The position numbers were made by a program, and so were the translations under genes. DNA of 64,000 bases. It comes from Sphingomonas sinipercae (GTDB lineage Bacteria; Pseudomonadota; Alphaproteobacteria; Sphingomonadales; Sphingomonadaceae). The stretch is from the NCBI RefSeq assembly GCF_011302055.1, contig NZ_CP049871.1, forward strand, positions 1,694,501 through 1,758,500. The letters run 5' to 3'. This document shows, in pieces, positions 54,566 through 64,000 of this stretch (positions are counted from its first letter, which is position 1; the number at the start of each line of letters is the position of its first letter). Under the pieces are notes generated by a model. That model had not been told where the DNA came from. It was given only the letters and a program-made list of their open reading frames with translations, and did not search any database.

Positions 54566-55141
54566 ATGAAGATCGTCCACATTTTCGCCGCCGGCGCGGC
54601 CATTGCCGGTATGGCCGCTCCTGCCGCGGCCCAGGTCTATGGCCAGCCTTATCCGCAGCCCTACCCGCAGCCTTACCAGCAGGGATATGGCTACCAGAAC
54701 CAGAACGTGAACCCGGTGCAGCAGATCGTCGATCAGCTCCTCGGCAACCGTTACAACGTCAACGATCGTACCGCGGTGCAGCGTTGCGCCAGCGCGGCGC
54801 TTGCCCAGGCCGGCGCCCAATATCGTCAGCCCTACGGCAATGCCTACGGCTATCAGGGCCAGGGTCAGGGCTACGGCCAGCAGTACGGCTACAACCGCCA
54901 GGTCGTCGCCCCGGGCATGCGCGTGACCAACATCACGCAGGTCGCCCGCGTCCGTAACGGCGTGCGCGTCCAGGGCCTGATTTCCACGGGCATGACGAAC
55001 AACCGCTACGGCCAGCCGGGCTATGGCGATCCGCGTTATGCGCAGCAGGCCGGGGCCGATCTCTCGTTCCGCTGTAACGTCGACTATCGCGGTGCGGTGA
55101 CCGGGCTTCGGGTCGCTCGCTACAACCCCTACCGCCGTTAA
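54566..55141 (+). CDS. exported Gln/Tyr/Gly-rich protein (191 aa)
   Basis: Signal peptide MKIVHIFAAGAAIAGMAAPAAA, then a PQPY-type repeat (QPYPQPYPQPYQQGYGYQ), a short helical segment (NPVQQIVDQLLGNRYNVNDR) with one cysteine, a second Gln/Gly/Tyr-rich stretch and a C-terminal beta-rich part ending FRCNVDYRGAVTGLRVARY. It belongs to a type common in sphingomonads with no known role, likely periplasmic. ATG 54566 is preferred to a TTG one codon earlier. The gap after it holds an imperfect stem without a T-run. Confidence 0.75.
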   Translation: MKIVHIFAAGAAIAGMAAPAAAQVYGQPYPQPYPQPYQQGYGYQNQNVNPVQQIVDQLLGNRYNVNDRTAVQRCASAALAQAGAQYRQPYGNAYGYQGQGQGYGQQYGYNRQVVAPGMRVTNITQVARVRNGVRVQGLISTGMTNNRYGQPGYGDPRYAQQAGADLSFRCNVDYRGAVTGLRVARYNPYRR

Positions 55142-55238
55142 TCAGCGACAGGACTGAACTGACGGGCGGGCGTCGCGACGAAGGTCGCGGCGCCCGTCTG
55201 CCATTTGGCGCGCACCGCTGCCCGGTTGGCCCGCTCGT

Positions 55239-55871
55239 CTAGAGCGGTGGTGCGATCACCGCGCAGGCGATGCGCGCGCCGCTGTTGCCGCTCGGGTCGC
55301 TGACCAGGTCGTCCGGCGCCGCGTGGATGACCAGCGCCGATCCGTCGGCGTCGGACAGGCTCGCCAGGCTCGCCCCCGACAGCACCATCGACTGGTTGGC
55401 GACGCCGTTGGCGGACACGATCAGGTTCGGCAGGTCGCCGGCGTGGTGGCCGGCGGGGTTGTTGAGCCCGTGCTTGCGCGCCGCCGGGTTCCAGTGGCCG
55501 CCGGCGCTTTCGAACCCCGGCGGGTCGCAGCGGCCAACGCCGTGAATGTGGATGCCGTGCACGCCGCGCGGCAGTCCGGCTGCGGCAACGCGCAGGCTCA
55601 CCGCGCCCGCCGATTGCCACAGGCCGACGGTGCCAAGCGCCTGGCCCGACGCGCTCGTCAGTTGGACTTGCCGGACGTACGCCGGGTCGGCGACGCTGAC
55701 GCATCCGGCCGCGGCCAGGCTTCCCGCCACCATCGCCAGGCGGCCGATGGTGCGGGCCGCTCCGCGCCGGTGGGCGGCACCGCGCGGCTGGGCGGCTCCA
55801 CGCGGCTGGACGGCTCCACGCGGGTGGGCTGGTCCACCCAGGGGGGCGGGGCGGGTTGGGATTGCGCTCAT
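55239..55871 (-). CDS. sodC: Cu-Zn superoxide dismutase lipoprotein with N-terminal repeats
   Basis: A 210-residue protein that should remove superoxide in the periplasm. The SodC fold is clear: GVHGIHIHGVGRCDPPGFES, SAGGHWNP, KHGLNNPAGHHAGDLPN and IHAAPDDL supply the copper and zinc ligands, and GARIACAVI the guiding arginine region. The ATG at 55871 has GAGGAG 7 nt upstream, so an unusual N-terminal tail is translated: four to five hexapeptide repeats (GPAHPR, GAVQPR, GAAQPR, GAAHRR) before the lipobox LAAAGC with Cys57. Most SodC lipoproteins start near that lipobox. Confidence 0.88.
   Translation of the reverse strand: MSAIPTRPAPLGGPAHPRGAVQPRGAAQPRGAAHRRGAARTIGRLAMVAGSLAAAGCVSVADPAYVRQVQLTSASGQALGTVGLWQSAGAVSLRVAAAGLPRGVHGIHIHGVGRCDPPGFESAGGHWNPAARKHGLNNPAGHHAGDLPNLIVSANGVANQSMVLSGASLASLSDADGSALVIHAAPDDLVSDPSGNSGARIACAVIAPPL
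55764..55835 (-). repeat. 18-bp tandem repeat encoding GAxQPR hexapeptides
   Basis: Four consecutive 18-bp units, minus strand, encode residues 13-36 of the SodC-like protein. The units differ by a few bases. Being in frame, copy-number change would not break the gene. Confidence 0.75.
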
Positions 55872-55929
55872 GTCGTTTCTCCTCGCGACTGCAAGGATAA
55901 CGAGTTTGGGCGGGGCAACGGTTCCGAAC

Positions 55930-55969
55930 AAAAGAAAAGGGCCGCCGCTGCAGCTGCAACGGCGACCCT
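55930..55969 (-). terminator. rho-independent terminator after the outer-membrane barrel gene
   Basis: A 16-bp stem (55938-55953 with 55954-55969, two G-U pairs) is followed on the minus strand by TTTTCTTTTG. It lies 55 bp after the stop at 56024. Confidence 0.8.
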
Positions 55970-56023
55970 CTATCTTGTCACTGGACCCGGCGCCTCGGCG
56001 CCAGGTTCAGCCGGTCAGAACGC

Positions 56024-56872
56024 TTAGCCGCGCTCTGGTGCCGGGGCCGGCGGCGGCGGCGGCGGCGGCGGGCACATGTCCGTCGCCAGGATCACCGAAC
56101 CGTCGGGGCAGGTCTGCGTGGCCGGGGCCGGAGCCGGCGGCGGCGCTTGCTCGACGATAACCGGCGGCGGCGGCGCAACAGCCACGGCGCCGAAGTTGTA
56201 GATTAGGCTCGCCAGGATGCTGTGCGACCGGAACTGGTTGGCATCGATCCGGAACGGCGTCGGCCCGTCGACGTCGTAGCGGAGCTTCGGCACCGTGAAG
56301 AACCGGTACTTGGCGCCCAGGTCCAGGTTCGGGGTGAGCGCATAGCGAAGGCCGGCAATGGCCTGGTACGCGATGCCGCTGTCCCGGCCGTTGAAGGTGC
56401 GGTCGATGCTCTCGACCACAACGCGCTGGTTGACGCGCGCAGCGCCAAGACCGCCGCCAACGTAACCCGCGAAGCGATCGCCATCGAGTTCGACGTCAAG
56501 CAGTGCGTTGCCCATCACCGACAGGACAGTCGAACGTCCCGAACCGTCGAAGTCGCCCGGCTTCACGCCACCGTCGCCGTCGATCAGGTCGTCGACGAAC
56601 ACTTCGTTCACGGTCGCGCGCTTGTAGGCAACTTCACCTTCGACGCGGAACATGCCGAAGTCGTAACCGGCGATGCCGCCGACATCGAAGCCAAGCTTAT
56701 GGCCGATGCGGTAAGCGTCTTTGACGCTGATGTTGTCGTCGGAATAGCCGAAGTTGGTGTCGGTGACGACAAGAAGTCCACCCTCGACGCCAACGTAGGG
56801 GCTTCCGTCACGCGCGGAAGCCGGGGCCGTAAATGCAGTCGTGACCGCTAACGCGATAATTAATTTGCGCAT
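56024..56872 (-). CDS. outer-membrane beta-barrel protein
   Basis: A 282-residue porin-like or OmpA-type barrel. Signal peptide MRKLIIALAVTTAFTAPASA, then about eight amphipathic strands (SPYVGVEGGLLVV, FAGYVGGGLGAARVNQ, LDLGAKYRFFTVPKL, SHSILASLIYNFGA). The tail is proline-rich with CPDGSVILATDMCPPPPPPP, a module frequent in sphingomonads, and no OmpA peptidoglycan-binding domain follows. Probably structural. Its upstream region runs into the collapsed phage-like locus. Confidence 0.88.
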   Translation of the reverse strand: MRKLIIALAVTTAFTAPASARDGSPYVGVEGGLLVVTDTNFGYSDDNISVKDAYRIGHKLGFDVGGIAGYDFGMFRVEGEVAYKRATVNEVFVDDLIDGDGGVKPGDFDGSGRSTVLSVMGNALLDVELDGDRFAGYVGGGLGAARVNQRVVVESIDRTFNGRDSGIAYQAIAGLRYALTPNLDLGAKYRFFTVPKLRYDVDGPTPFRIDANQFRSHSILASLIYNFGAVAVAPPPPVIVEQAPPPAPAPATQTCPDGSVILATDMCPPPPPPPPAPAPERG

Positions 56873-56996
56873 GCAGGGATCCTCCCAGGAAAATTCACTA
56901 AGCGTGACGTTAATCCGCTAGTCATCCTCGAACAAGGATTTTCCGAGTGGAGGCAGGAAAGCGCGCGGGCTGCGCTCAATCGGCAACACTTGTGGT

Positions 56997-57420
56997 TTAA
57001 GTCGCTACAAGTCCGTGACTTCGCAAGGCAAGCAAGATCGCCTCGATTGCGGCGCGCGCCGGCGCATCGATGGTGGTGCCACCCGCCGGGGCGGCAATCG
57101 CGCCGACTTGCGCACCGACAACCTTCGTTCCGTTCACGAGGACTTGCGCGCTCCGGGTGATGCCCATTTCCCACGATGTCCCATTCCAGCGCGCGGGCAA
57201 TGCCTCGGCCTTGAGCCACATTTGCATCCCCTGAACAGGCGTCACGAAGCGCCAGCCGCCCGAACTGAATGTCGCGAGCTTCGAAGCTTCGCCAGCCCAA
57301 GCGCCGCTTGGATTCGCTCCTACGAGGTACGTCGCACCCGAAGCTGGGGCTGTTGGCGGATCGTTGGTCGGCGCTTCCTCTGCCGAGCTCGCGACCACGG
57401 TATCGAGCACTAGGAGCGCA
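56997..57420 (-). pseudogene. DUF2793 gene remnant (3' part only)
   Basis: From GALLVLDTVVASSAEEAPTN to the stop, about 140 residues read as the C-terminal part of DUF2793: LVGANPSGAWAGEASKLATF, GWRFVTPVQGMQMWLKAEA and the ending PAGGTTIDAPARAAIEAILL. The family's first ~35 residues are missing and the sequence joins directly to the terminase fragment. DUF2793 proteins lie at the tail end of GTA and prophage clusters. There is no start codon at the join, so it is not expressed as a normal protein. Confidence 0.75.
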
Positions 57421-57897
57421 CCAGGCGATGTCGTGCTCCGGCCCGCGCAGCCCGTCCGGACTGTCACCGGAAAAGATCTGCGCCTGGCTGCCATTCGGCC
57501 AGGTCAGCCGCCCAATGCTCGGCTCCCATTTCGCGCGGCTGCGGTTGCGCTCCGCGACGCTCAGCACGCCGCTGACACCCTCGACCATGATCCGCCGCGT
57601 CTCATCCAGAGACGCGCCGACCAGCGCGATCCGCATCCCCGGTCGGCTCCGTGCGATTTTCTCGACCCACTCGGCCCCGGCCCGGGTCTTTCCAAGCCCG
57701 CGACCGGCCATCATCAGCCAGGTGCTCCAGCTTTCTCCCTCCGGCTGGACCTGCGCGTCATGAAGCCACCGCTCGTATTCGGCGTCCATGTCGACCACGT
57801 CTTGCCACGTCATCTTCTTGAAGATCATCTGGCGACGCCGCTCTTTGCTGAGCCGCGCGAGCGCCAACGTCTGTTCGCGCTTGGACAGAAGCTTCAC
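57421..57897 (-). pseudogene. truncated terminase large subunit (GTA/phage), N-terminal 159 codons
   Basis: The fragment starts MKLLSKREQTLALARLSKER and contains the packaging ATPase Walker A, MAGRGLGKTRAGAEWV (about 63-78), and DGLRGPEHDIAW at the point just before Walker B. After Trp159 (57421) the sequence switches to DUF2793 DNA in another frame, giving a nonsense tail to 56860. The Walker B acid, the nuclease domain and everything after are lost, so it cannot package DNA. The start overlaps the small-subunit-like gene by 4 bp, as in intact clusters. Confidence 0.85.
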
Positions 57898-58397
57898 TCA
57901 GCAGCGCTCCGTGCCTCTTCGCGTTTGCGCAGGCGTTCCAGCTTACGGAACAGCCGCTCCCTGATCTCGTCGATGTCCGCGGGCTCGTTCTCGGGTGCGC
58001 TTGCAAGGGCCGTGTCCCGGTGCATCTTCAGCAGTTGGAGGCCGAGCTGGTTGGAATATTCCAGCATTCGATCCGTGCCCCCGTCCTTGCGCGGAACGAC
58101 TTTCTCGGTCCCGTTGAATGCGCGGTCGAGCAGGACCAGCTCAAGCCGACTGTAGGCCGTCCCCATCGCTTCCAGCCAGCCGGCGCGGAACGCCGCATCC
58201 TTGTTGCGCAGCTTGTAAGCGTGGCGAACCGAAATGCCGGCCGCTTCAGCCGACAACGTCACGTTGCAAGTGGCGGCGAGCGTCGCAACGAAGTCCTCCA
58301 ACTTTTCCTTGGTGCAACTCCGCCCGGAGGCTTTACGCACCTGCGGCCTTTCGCCGCCGGCAAGCACCAGCGGCGCCGCCTTCTTCCTCCCCGCCAT
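57894..58397 (-). CDS. terminase small subunit-like protein (GTA gp1-like)
   Basis: A 167-residue DNA-binding candidate. A helix-turn-helix lies at about residues 30-65 (FVATLAATCNVTLSAEAAGI, then HAYKLRNKDAAFRAGWLEAM), with a charged helical C-terminus (ADIDEIRERLFRKLERLRKR). In GTA clusters this gene precedes the large terminase, with which it overlaps by 4 bp here. It is intact although the rest of the cluster is gone. It may survive by chance or have another role. Confidence 0.72.
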   Translation of the reverse strand: MAGRKKAAPLVLAGGERPQVRKASGRSCTKEKLEDFVATLAATCNVTLSAEAAGISVRHAYKLRNKDAAFRAGWLEAMGTAYSRLELVLLDRAFNGTEKVVPRKDGGTDRMLEYSNQLGLQLLKMHRDTALASAPENEPADIDEIRERLFRKLERLRKREEARSAAE

Positions 58398-58415
58398 CGC
58401 CGCCTCACGTCCAAC

Positions 58416-58446
58416 AAAAAGGGCCGCGACACTTGCGTGTCCGGCC
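58416..58446 (-). terminator. rho-independent terminator upstream of the small-terminase-like gene
   Basis: GGGCCG and CGGCCC with an inner GACAC/GTGTC stem (one bulged base) are followed on the minus strand by TTTTTG. It ends the upstream coiled-coil gene, so the terminase-like genes need their own promoter in the AT-rich 80 bp or less before 58397. Confidence 0.65.
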
Positions 58447-58527
58447 CGACTCGGTTTTTCTCACTGTTCCCAAGTGGTACCGAAACAGCGTTACGATGTC
58501 AATAGTTATTTTACCTATCTGGTTCGT

Positions 58528-59091
58528 TTATTCATTTTTCCAGGCTTCGAACTTGCGGTCGTAGCGGGCCTGCTCGCTCGCCAGCCGTTCTTCGATCGCA
58601 TCCTGCTCGCGACGATGCTCGCGTGCCGCATCCCGACGCTTGCGCTGCAATGCGGCGATTTCGTCGTCGATCAGGCCGACTGCCTTGGCATGACGCTTCG
58701 TCGCTTCGGCAAGCTGGTCCTCAAGCGCGACGACGGTCGCACGGGATGGTTTGGGTGGCCGTGCGGGTTTCACCGCCTTGGCGCCCTTCCCTTTCGCTCG
58801 TGCGGAAGCTGACGCGCCTCCCGTCTTCGACCGCTTCACCTCCCGCCCAAGCGCCGCAATCTGCTCGTCTTTGCTGCCGCGCGGCACCCGCACGACTTCG
58901 CCCGGCCGCTCCAGTGCCGCCGCGACCAACGCCGGCTCCTCGACCTGCTCGGCCGCGCCTTGCGCGAACAGGTTCGAATCCGCGCCCCAAGCTTCCAGTG
59001 CCGCTTTCTGGCTCGGAGCCGCGACGATCGCGTCGTGAAACCCGATCGGGGTGCGGAAGACCTTGAGCTTCGGGCTGCGCGGCTTGGCCAT
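58528..59091 (-). CDS. hypothetical basic/coiled-coil protein next to GTA genes (187 aa)
   Basis: A soluble protein beginning MAKPRSPKLKVFRTPIGFHD, then APSQKAALEAWGADSNLFAQ. A Lys/Ala/Pro-rich middle (about 95-125) precedes a long charged helix (about 130-185, DEIAALQRKRRDAAREHRRE). Genes of this pattern accompany the small terminase in sphingomonad GTA loci. Function unknown. The ATG at 59091 is preferred to an upstream frame extension. Confidence 0.72.
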   Translation of the reverse strand: MAKPRSPKLKVFRTPIGFHDAIVAAPSQKAALEAWGADSNLFAQGAAEQVEEPALVAAALERPGEVVRVPRGSKDEQIAALGREVKRSKTGGASASARAKGKGAKAVKPARPPKPSRATVVALEDQLAEATKRHAKAVGLIDDEIAALQRKRRDAAREHRREQDAIEERLASEQARYDRKFEAWKNE

Positions 59092-59191
59092 AAGATGACA
59101 ACGCGAAACGGCGCCAACCTCTCCGCGCGTTTTGCTGTATTGACGCACTAATACAGTTGGGCTTATCCTCGCCGGACAGGGAGGAACTTCA

Positions 59192-60301
59192 ATGTACAGC
59201 CAGAACGATCTGGATGACGCCGTTGCGGCCGGTGCGATCAGCGCCGAATCCGCGACCGCGCTCCGCGCCTACATGGACCGCTCGCGTTCGACGTCCGCCG
59301 TTGATGAAGAGCATTTCCGCCTCATCACCGGCTTCAACGACATCTTCGTCTCGATCGCCGCGGTGATCCTGCTCGTCGCGGTCGGCTGGATCGGCCAGTC
59401 GATCGGCCACTCGGCCGGCACCGCGATCGAGGGCAACGGCCCATCCTTCCTCGCCCCGTTTGCCGTTGCGGCGACCAGCTGGGGCCTGGCCATGTTCTTC
59501 ACCGCCAAGCGCCGGATGGCGCTGCCGTCGATCCTGTTGCTGCTCGCCTTCGTCGGCTCGGTCTTCGCCACCGCCGGCATGTTGCTGGTGCAGGCCGTCG
59601 GCGTACACCAGCTCGACGATAATGCGCAGCTCGGCGGCATCGTCGGGGCCGGTGCGGCCGCGATTGCTGCGGGGGCGGCGTGGCTCCACTGGCGCACGTT
59701 CCGAGTGCCCATAACGGTTGCCGCCGGGGCCGCCGCCGTTTCGGCGATTGCGGTCGGCCTGCTGGTTGCCGCTCTCGGCGACCGGGCGGAAGAAATGCGC
59801 AACATCATGCTCGGCTTCGTGCTCGTGCTTGGCGTCGCCACCTTCCTTTTCGCCATGTGGTGGGATTCATCGGATCCGGGCCGGATCACCCGCCGCTCCG
59901 ACGTCGCCTTCTGGCTGCACCTTCTGGCAGCGCCGATGATCGTACATCCGATCTTCAGCCTGCTCGGCCTCAACGACGGCAGCGCGACCGTCGGTGAAGG
60001 CCTGATGGTCGTCCTGCTCTACGTCCTCATCGGGCTTGCCGCATTGGCGATTGACCGCCGCGCCTTGCTGGTCTCCGCGCTCGCCTACGTCCTGTTCGCG
60101 CTGCAGTCGCTGTTCGAACGTGCCGGCGCGATCGAGCTCAACATCGCGCTCACGGCGCTGGTCATCGGCTCGTCGCTGCTGCTGCTCTCGGCCTTCTGGC
60201 ACCAGGCCCGCGGCGCCGTCGTCCGGCCCCTGCCCGAAGGCTTGAAGGCGCGGCTTCCGTTACTCGACCGAACGGCTCTGGTCAGCCAACCAGCCGCATA
60301 A
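59192..60301 (+). CDS. polytopic membrane protein, DUF2157-like
   Basis: A 369-residue protein: an acidic cytoplasmic N-terminus with two short helices (MYSQNDLDDAVAAGAISAES) and about ten hydrophobic helices. The pattern of an N-terminal helical domain with many following helices resembles DUF2157/DUF4401 proteins of unknown role. GGGAGG lies 8 nt before the ATG. Its 3' end overlaps the convergent DUF2794 gene by 20 bp. Confidence 0.75.
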   Translation: MYSQNDLDDAVAAGAISAESATALRAYMDRSRSTSAVDEEHFRLITGFNDIFVSIAAVILLVAVGWIGQSIGHSAGTAIEGNGPSFLAPFAVAATSWGLAMFFTAKRRMALPSILLLLAFVGSVFATAGMLLVQAVGVHQLDDNAQLGGIVGAGAAAIAAGAAWLHWRTFRVPITVAAGAAAVSAIAVGLLVAALGDRAEEMRNIMLGFVLVLGVATFLFAMWWDSSDPGRITRRSDVAFWLHLLAAPMIVHPIFSLLGLNDGSATVGEGLMVVLLYVLIGLAALAIDRRALLVSALAYVLFALQSLFERAGAIELNIALTALVIGSSLLLLSAFWHQARGAVVRPLPEGLKARLPLLDRTALVSQPAA

Positions 60302-60623
60302 GCCGCCGCTCGAGTGGGGCCAGGACTCCGGCAAGATCCTGGCCCCGCCTCAACACCATGCCATGCTCGCCGATCAGCGCGAACATGCCTTGCCTGTGGC
60401 GCAGCGACGGGCGCTTCTCGACCCGGATTTCGGGCCGCTCTGTGGCACGGCGATAAGCGGCGAAGACCGCCAGGTCAGGGTGATGCCCAAGCGCATAGTC
60501 CCGCCAATGGCCGGCGGCGACCATCCGGCCGTAAAGGTCCATGATCCGCATCAGCTCCCGCCGGTCGAAACTGGTGATTGCCTGCCGGTCCCGTGGACTT
60601 GGGAACGGCGTAATGACGGTCAA
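60282..60623 (-). CDS. DUF2794 family protein (113 aa)
   Basis: A short alphaproteobacterial protein: [20 protein letters not shown], then [18 protein letters not shown] and [20 protein letters not shown] to the end RRLMRLVG. Function unknown. The start is TTG at 60623, which shares TTGA with the serine acetyltransferase stop (4-bp overlap); no ATG gives the full family length. Its coupling to cysE is common in this group. Confidence 0.85.
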   Translation of the reverse strand: MTVITPFPSPRDRQAITSFDRRELMRIMDLYGRMVAAGHWRDYALGHHPDLAVFAAYRRATERPEIRVEKRPSLRHRQGMFALIGEHGMVLRRGQDLAGVLAPLERRLMRLVG

Positions 60624-61306
60624 GCGCTCTTCGCCTTCGAAGCCGGCTGCGACGGCGCCTTCAACGCCCGCACTTCCGCCCGCAGCTCCTCGATCTCCCG
60701 CTCCATCTCGGCCAGCTTGGCACGGACGGGATCGACGTCCTCGCCGCACGGCGTTCCGTAAGGGACGAAGCCCGGACTGTAGTGAACGGTATCGACCGGC
60801 ACTGCCTTGGCCGGGATTCCGACGACCGTGGACTTGGGCATTACATCCTTGGTGACGACGGAATTGGCCCCGATCTTCGCGCCTTCCCCGACCTCGATCG
60901 GGCCCAGGACTTGCGCGCCGGAACCGATCACCACGCCCGACCGGATGGTCGGATGGCGCTTGCCGGCAACGCCGGTGGTCGGGTTGGTGCCGCCAAGGGT
61001 GACGTGCTGATAGATGGTGACGTCGTCGCCGATTTCGGCGCTCTCGCCGATGACGCTGAACCCGTGGTCCAGGAAGAAACGCTTGCCGATCTTGGCGCCG
61101 GGATGGATGTCGATGCCGGTCAGGAAGCGCGCGAAATGGTTGACGAGCCGCGCCGGGAAAAACAGGCGCCCTTCCCATAGCCAGTGGGCGACTCGGTGCA
61201 GCCCGAGCGCCCATACGCCCGGATAGAACAGCACGTCCCAGCGCGAATGCGCAGCCGGGTCCCGCGATTTCACCGAATCCAGATACTGGATCAGTCCTGG
61301 CTGCAT
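60620..61306 (-). CDS. cysE: serine O-acetyltransferase (EpsC/CysE)
   Basis: A 228-residue left-handed beta-helix acetyltransferase making O-acetylserine for cysteine synthesis. Hexapeptide repeats run from about residue 65 ([20 protein letters not shown]) to 175 ([19 protein letters not shown]). [20 protein letters not shown] and VTLGGT are the active-site blocks. A coiled-coil-like C-terminal tail ([20 protein letters not shown]) is added. The gene starts 131 bp from the divergent oxyR. Confidence 0.95.
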   Translation of the reverse strand: MQPGLIQYLDSVKSRDPAAHSRWDVLFYPGVWALGLHRVAHWLWEGRLFFPARLVNHFARFLTGIDIHPGAKIGKRFFLDHGFSVIGESAEIGDDVTIYQHVTLGGTNPTTGVAGKRHPTIRSGVVIGSGAQVLGPIEVGEGAKIGANSVVTKDVMPKSTVVGIPAKAVPVDTVHYSPGFVPYGTPCGEDVDPVRAKLAEMEREIEELRAEVRALKAPSQPASKAKSA

Positions 61307-61437
61307 CGACCGTCCTTCATTCTTCCCCGCAATTTATGATCCCCGCCCGCCGATTGCCAGAGGCAGCTGGGCGCGTGCCTCGCTTCAATCGCCCAGCTGC
61401 GTTACAGCAGCCTTATTGATTGAGTAATCCGATTAGC

Positions 61438-62367
61438 ATGACCGTCCACCAGCCGACCCTGAAGCAGCTTCAATATCTCGTCGCGCTTCGCCAGCACGGC
61501 CATTTCGGCAAGGCCGCCGATGCCTGCTTCGTAACGCAATCGACGCTATCGGCCGGGCTTCGCGACCTCGAAACCTTGCTCGGTGTCACGCTGGTCGAGC
61601 GGACTCGGCGCGTGGTTCGCTTCACCCCGCTCGGGGAAAAAGTCGCCGACAAGGCCGTGCGCGTGCTGCGCGAAGCCGAATCGCTGACGGAAATGGCGCG
61701 CGCCCAGGGCCAGCCGCTGCACGGCGAATTGCGGATGGGCGTCATCCCGACGATTGCGCCTTTCCTGCTCCCGGCGATGCTCCCCCGTCTCCGACGCGAA
61801 TGGCCGCAGCTCAAGCTCTACCTGCGCGAAGAAACCAGCCACGCCGCGTGTGAGGCGCTTCACCGCGGCCAGCTCGATTGCGTCCTCCTCGCCCTTCCCT
61901 ACGGCTGCGGCGACGTCGATTCCGAAGCGTTGTTCGACGATCGCCTGTTCGTCGCTTTTCCCGCTGGCGAGGCGCCGCCCGGCAAGTCAGTCACGGTCGA
62001 CGCGATCGACGAAGGGCGGATGCTGCTGCTGGAGGATGGGCATTGCCTGAAGGACCATGCCTTGTCGGCCTGCAACCGGCCCGACCTTCGGGCCCATGCT
62101 TCGATGCTGGGCACCTCGCTTCACACGTTGGTTCAGATGGTCGCCAACGGCCTTGGCGTGACCTTCGTCCCGTCGATGGCGCTGAGCGCCGGCATCCTCG
62201 ACCGCACCGATGTCGAAGCCAAACCTTTGGATTCGGAGAACGGGTTTCGCCGGATCGCGCTCATCTGGCGGCGCTCCAGCCCGCGTGAGGCGGAGTTCCG
62301 CCTGCTCGGCACCGCCTTGCGGCACGTGATCGGCGAACTCAGCCCGGGCCTGAGCGCCATTCCCTGA
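61438..62367 (+). CDS. oxyR: hydrogen-peroxide-inducible regulator OxyR
   Basis: A 309-residue LysR regulator. Helix-turn-helix at 5-60 (TLKQLQYLVALRQHGHFGKA, TQSTLSAGLRDLETLLG). Two cysteines, Cys203 and Cys212 (GHCLKDHALSAC), have the spacing of the redox pair Cys199/Cys208 of E. coli OxyR, so a peroxide-formed disulphide is likely. It faces katG, a standard target, tail to tail. The ATG at 61438 is used; a TTG 18 bp upstream is less likely. No strong ribosome site is seen. Confidence 0.94.
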   Translation: MTVHQPTLKQLQYLVALRQHGHFGKAADACFVTQSTLSAGLRDLETLLGVTLVERTRRVVRFTPLGEKVADKAVRVLREAESLTEMARAQGQPLHGELRMGVIPTIAPFLLPAMLPRLRREWPQLKLYLREETSHAACEALHRGQLDCVLLALPYGCGDVDSEALFDDRLFVAFPAGEAPPGKSVTVDAIDEGRMLLLEDGHCLKDHALSACNRPDLRAHASMLGTSLHTLVQMVANGLGVTFVPSMALSAGILDRTDVEAKPLDSENGFRRIALIWRRSSPREAEFRLLGTALRHVIGELSPGLSAIP

Positions 62368-62381
62368 CGCTGCCCGGGGCA

Positions 62382-62410
62382 AGCGACCCAGCGCAATCGG
62401 CTGGGTCGCT
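62382..62410. terminator. bidirectional terminator between oxyR and katG
   Basis: AGCGACCCAGC and GCTGGGTCGCT form a perfect 11-bp stem around 7 nt. On the plus strand it is followed by CCTCCGCTTTT; on the minus strand T-runs are absent. It lies in the 52-bp convergent gap. Confidence 0.65.
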
Positions 62411-62419
62411 CCTCCGCTT

Positions 62420-64000
<1,581 letters not shown>

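Noticed and set aside
55741..55835. Tandem 18-bp units as a CRISPR array
   Set aside because: Units are contiguous without spacers, in frame and coding for hexapeptides; no cas genes are present.
56860..57897. A continuous 345-codon frame across the terminase fragment
   Set aside because: Only codons 1-159 are terminase. The rest is DUF2793 DNA read in the wrong frame and it runs into the start of the outer-membrane barrel gene, so it is not a real fusion protein.
58466..58480. GTTC-N7-GTAC upstream of the small-terminase-like gene as a second LexA box
   Set aside because: One half-site differs and there is no other sign of SOS control; a match this loose is expected by chance in 64 kb.

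Overview
The window is high-GC chromosomal DNA from an alphaproteobacterium, most likely a member of the Sphingomonadales. The signs are alphaproteobacterial cell-cycle genes (cpdR, a TrcR-type regulator, a CpaF ATPase), the atpHAGDC order without the Fo genes beside it, DUF1192, DUF2794 and SapC family genes, a tRNA-Val with an encoded CCA, a direct-repeat GTTC-N7-GTTC type LexA site before uvrA, and the remains of a gene transfer agent (GTA) cluster. Many starts are GTG or TTG and overlaps of 1-4 bp are common, so several starts were set by ribosome binding sites rather than by the longest frame.

Layout. 1-5.0 kb: end of a LytTR response regulator, a dicarboxylate/amino acid symporter with a TonB-like protein, a PA2169-type four-helix protein, a GcvA-like LysR regulator and two very small genes. 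5.0-12.6 kb: M16 peptidase, purC, priA and a secreted HEXXH protein with TPR-like repeats. 12.6-18.7 kb: ada, then the F1 ATP synthase operon atpHAGDC. 18.7-28 kb: a membrane protein, cpaF, a lipobox methyltransferase-like protein, tRNA-Val(GAC), cpdR, N-formylglutamate amidohydrolase, sapC, a DEAD-box helicase and a YghU-like glutathione transferase. 28-36.7 kb, mostly minus strand: trcR, xseB, ispA, coaD, a cyclophilin, queA, a GT2 polysaccharide synthase with an outer-membrane partner, and tgt. 36.7-46.4 kb: DUF1192, clpA, an M28 peptidase, a GST plus a Tat-type dienelactone hydrolase, a Bax-inhibitor-1 protein, and an operon of a hydrolase, an SdpR-like repressor and an SdpI-like protein with a perfect inverted-repeat operator. 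46.4-49.8 kb: a structured intergenic region, a LexA box and uvrA.

49.9-52.3 kb is the clearest accessory gene: a lone 817-residue SIR2 plus P-loop NTPase protein of the kind used in NAD-depleting anti-phage defence. Its base composition is visibly lower in GC than that of all neighbours. 52.4-59 kb holds small and lineage-specific genes (DUF3597, a glutamine/tyrosine-rich secreted protein, a Cu-Zn superoxide dismutase lipoprotein with hexapeptide repeats, an outer-membrane barrel) and a collapsed GTA/prophage locus. In that locus an intact small-terminase-like gene is followed by the first 159 codons of a large terminase, joined out of frame to the last ~140 codons of a DUF2793 gene. 59-64 kb: a membrane protein, serine acetyltransferase with DUF2794, then oxyR convergent with katG, which runs off the window.

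The working themes are energy (F1 ATPase), queuosine tRNA modification (tgt, queA), DNA repair and replication restart (uvrA, ada, priA, xseB), oxidative stress (oxyR, katG, sodC), cell-cycle control by proteolysis (cpdR, clpA) and one probable immune gene.
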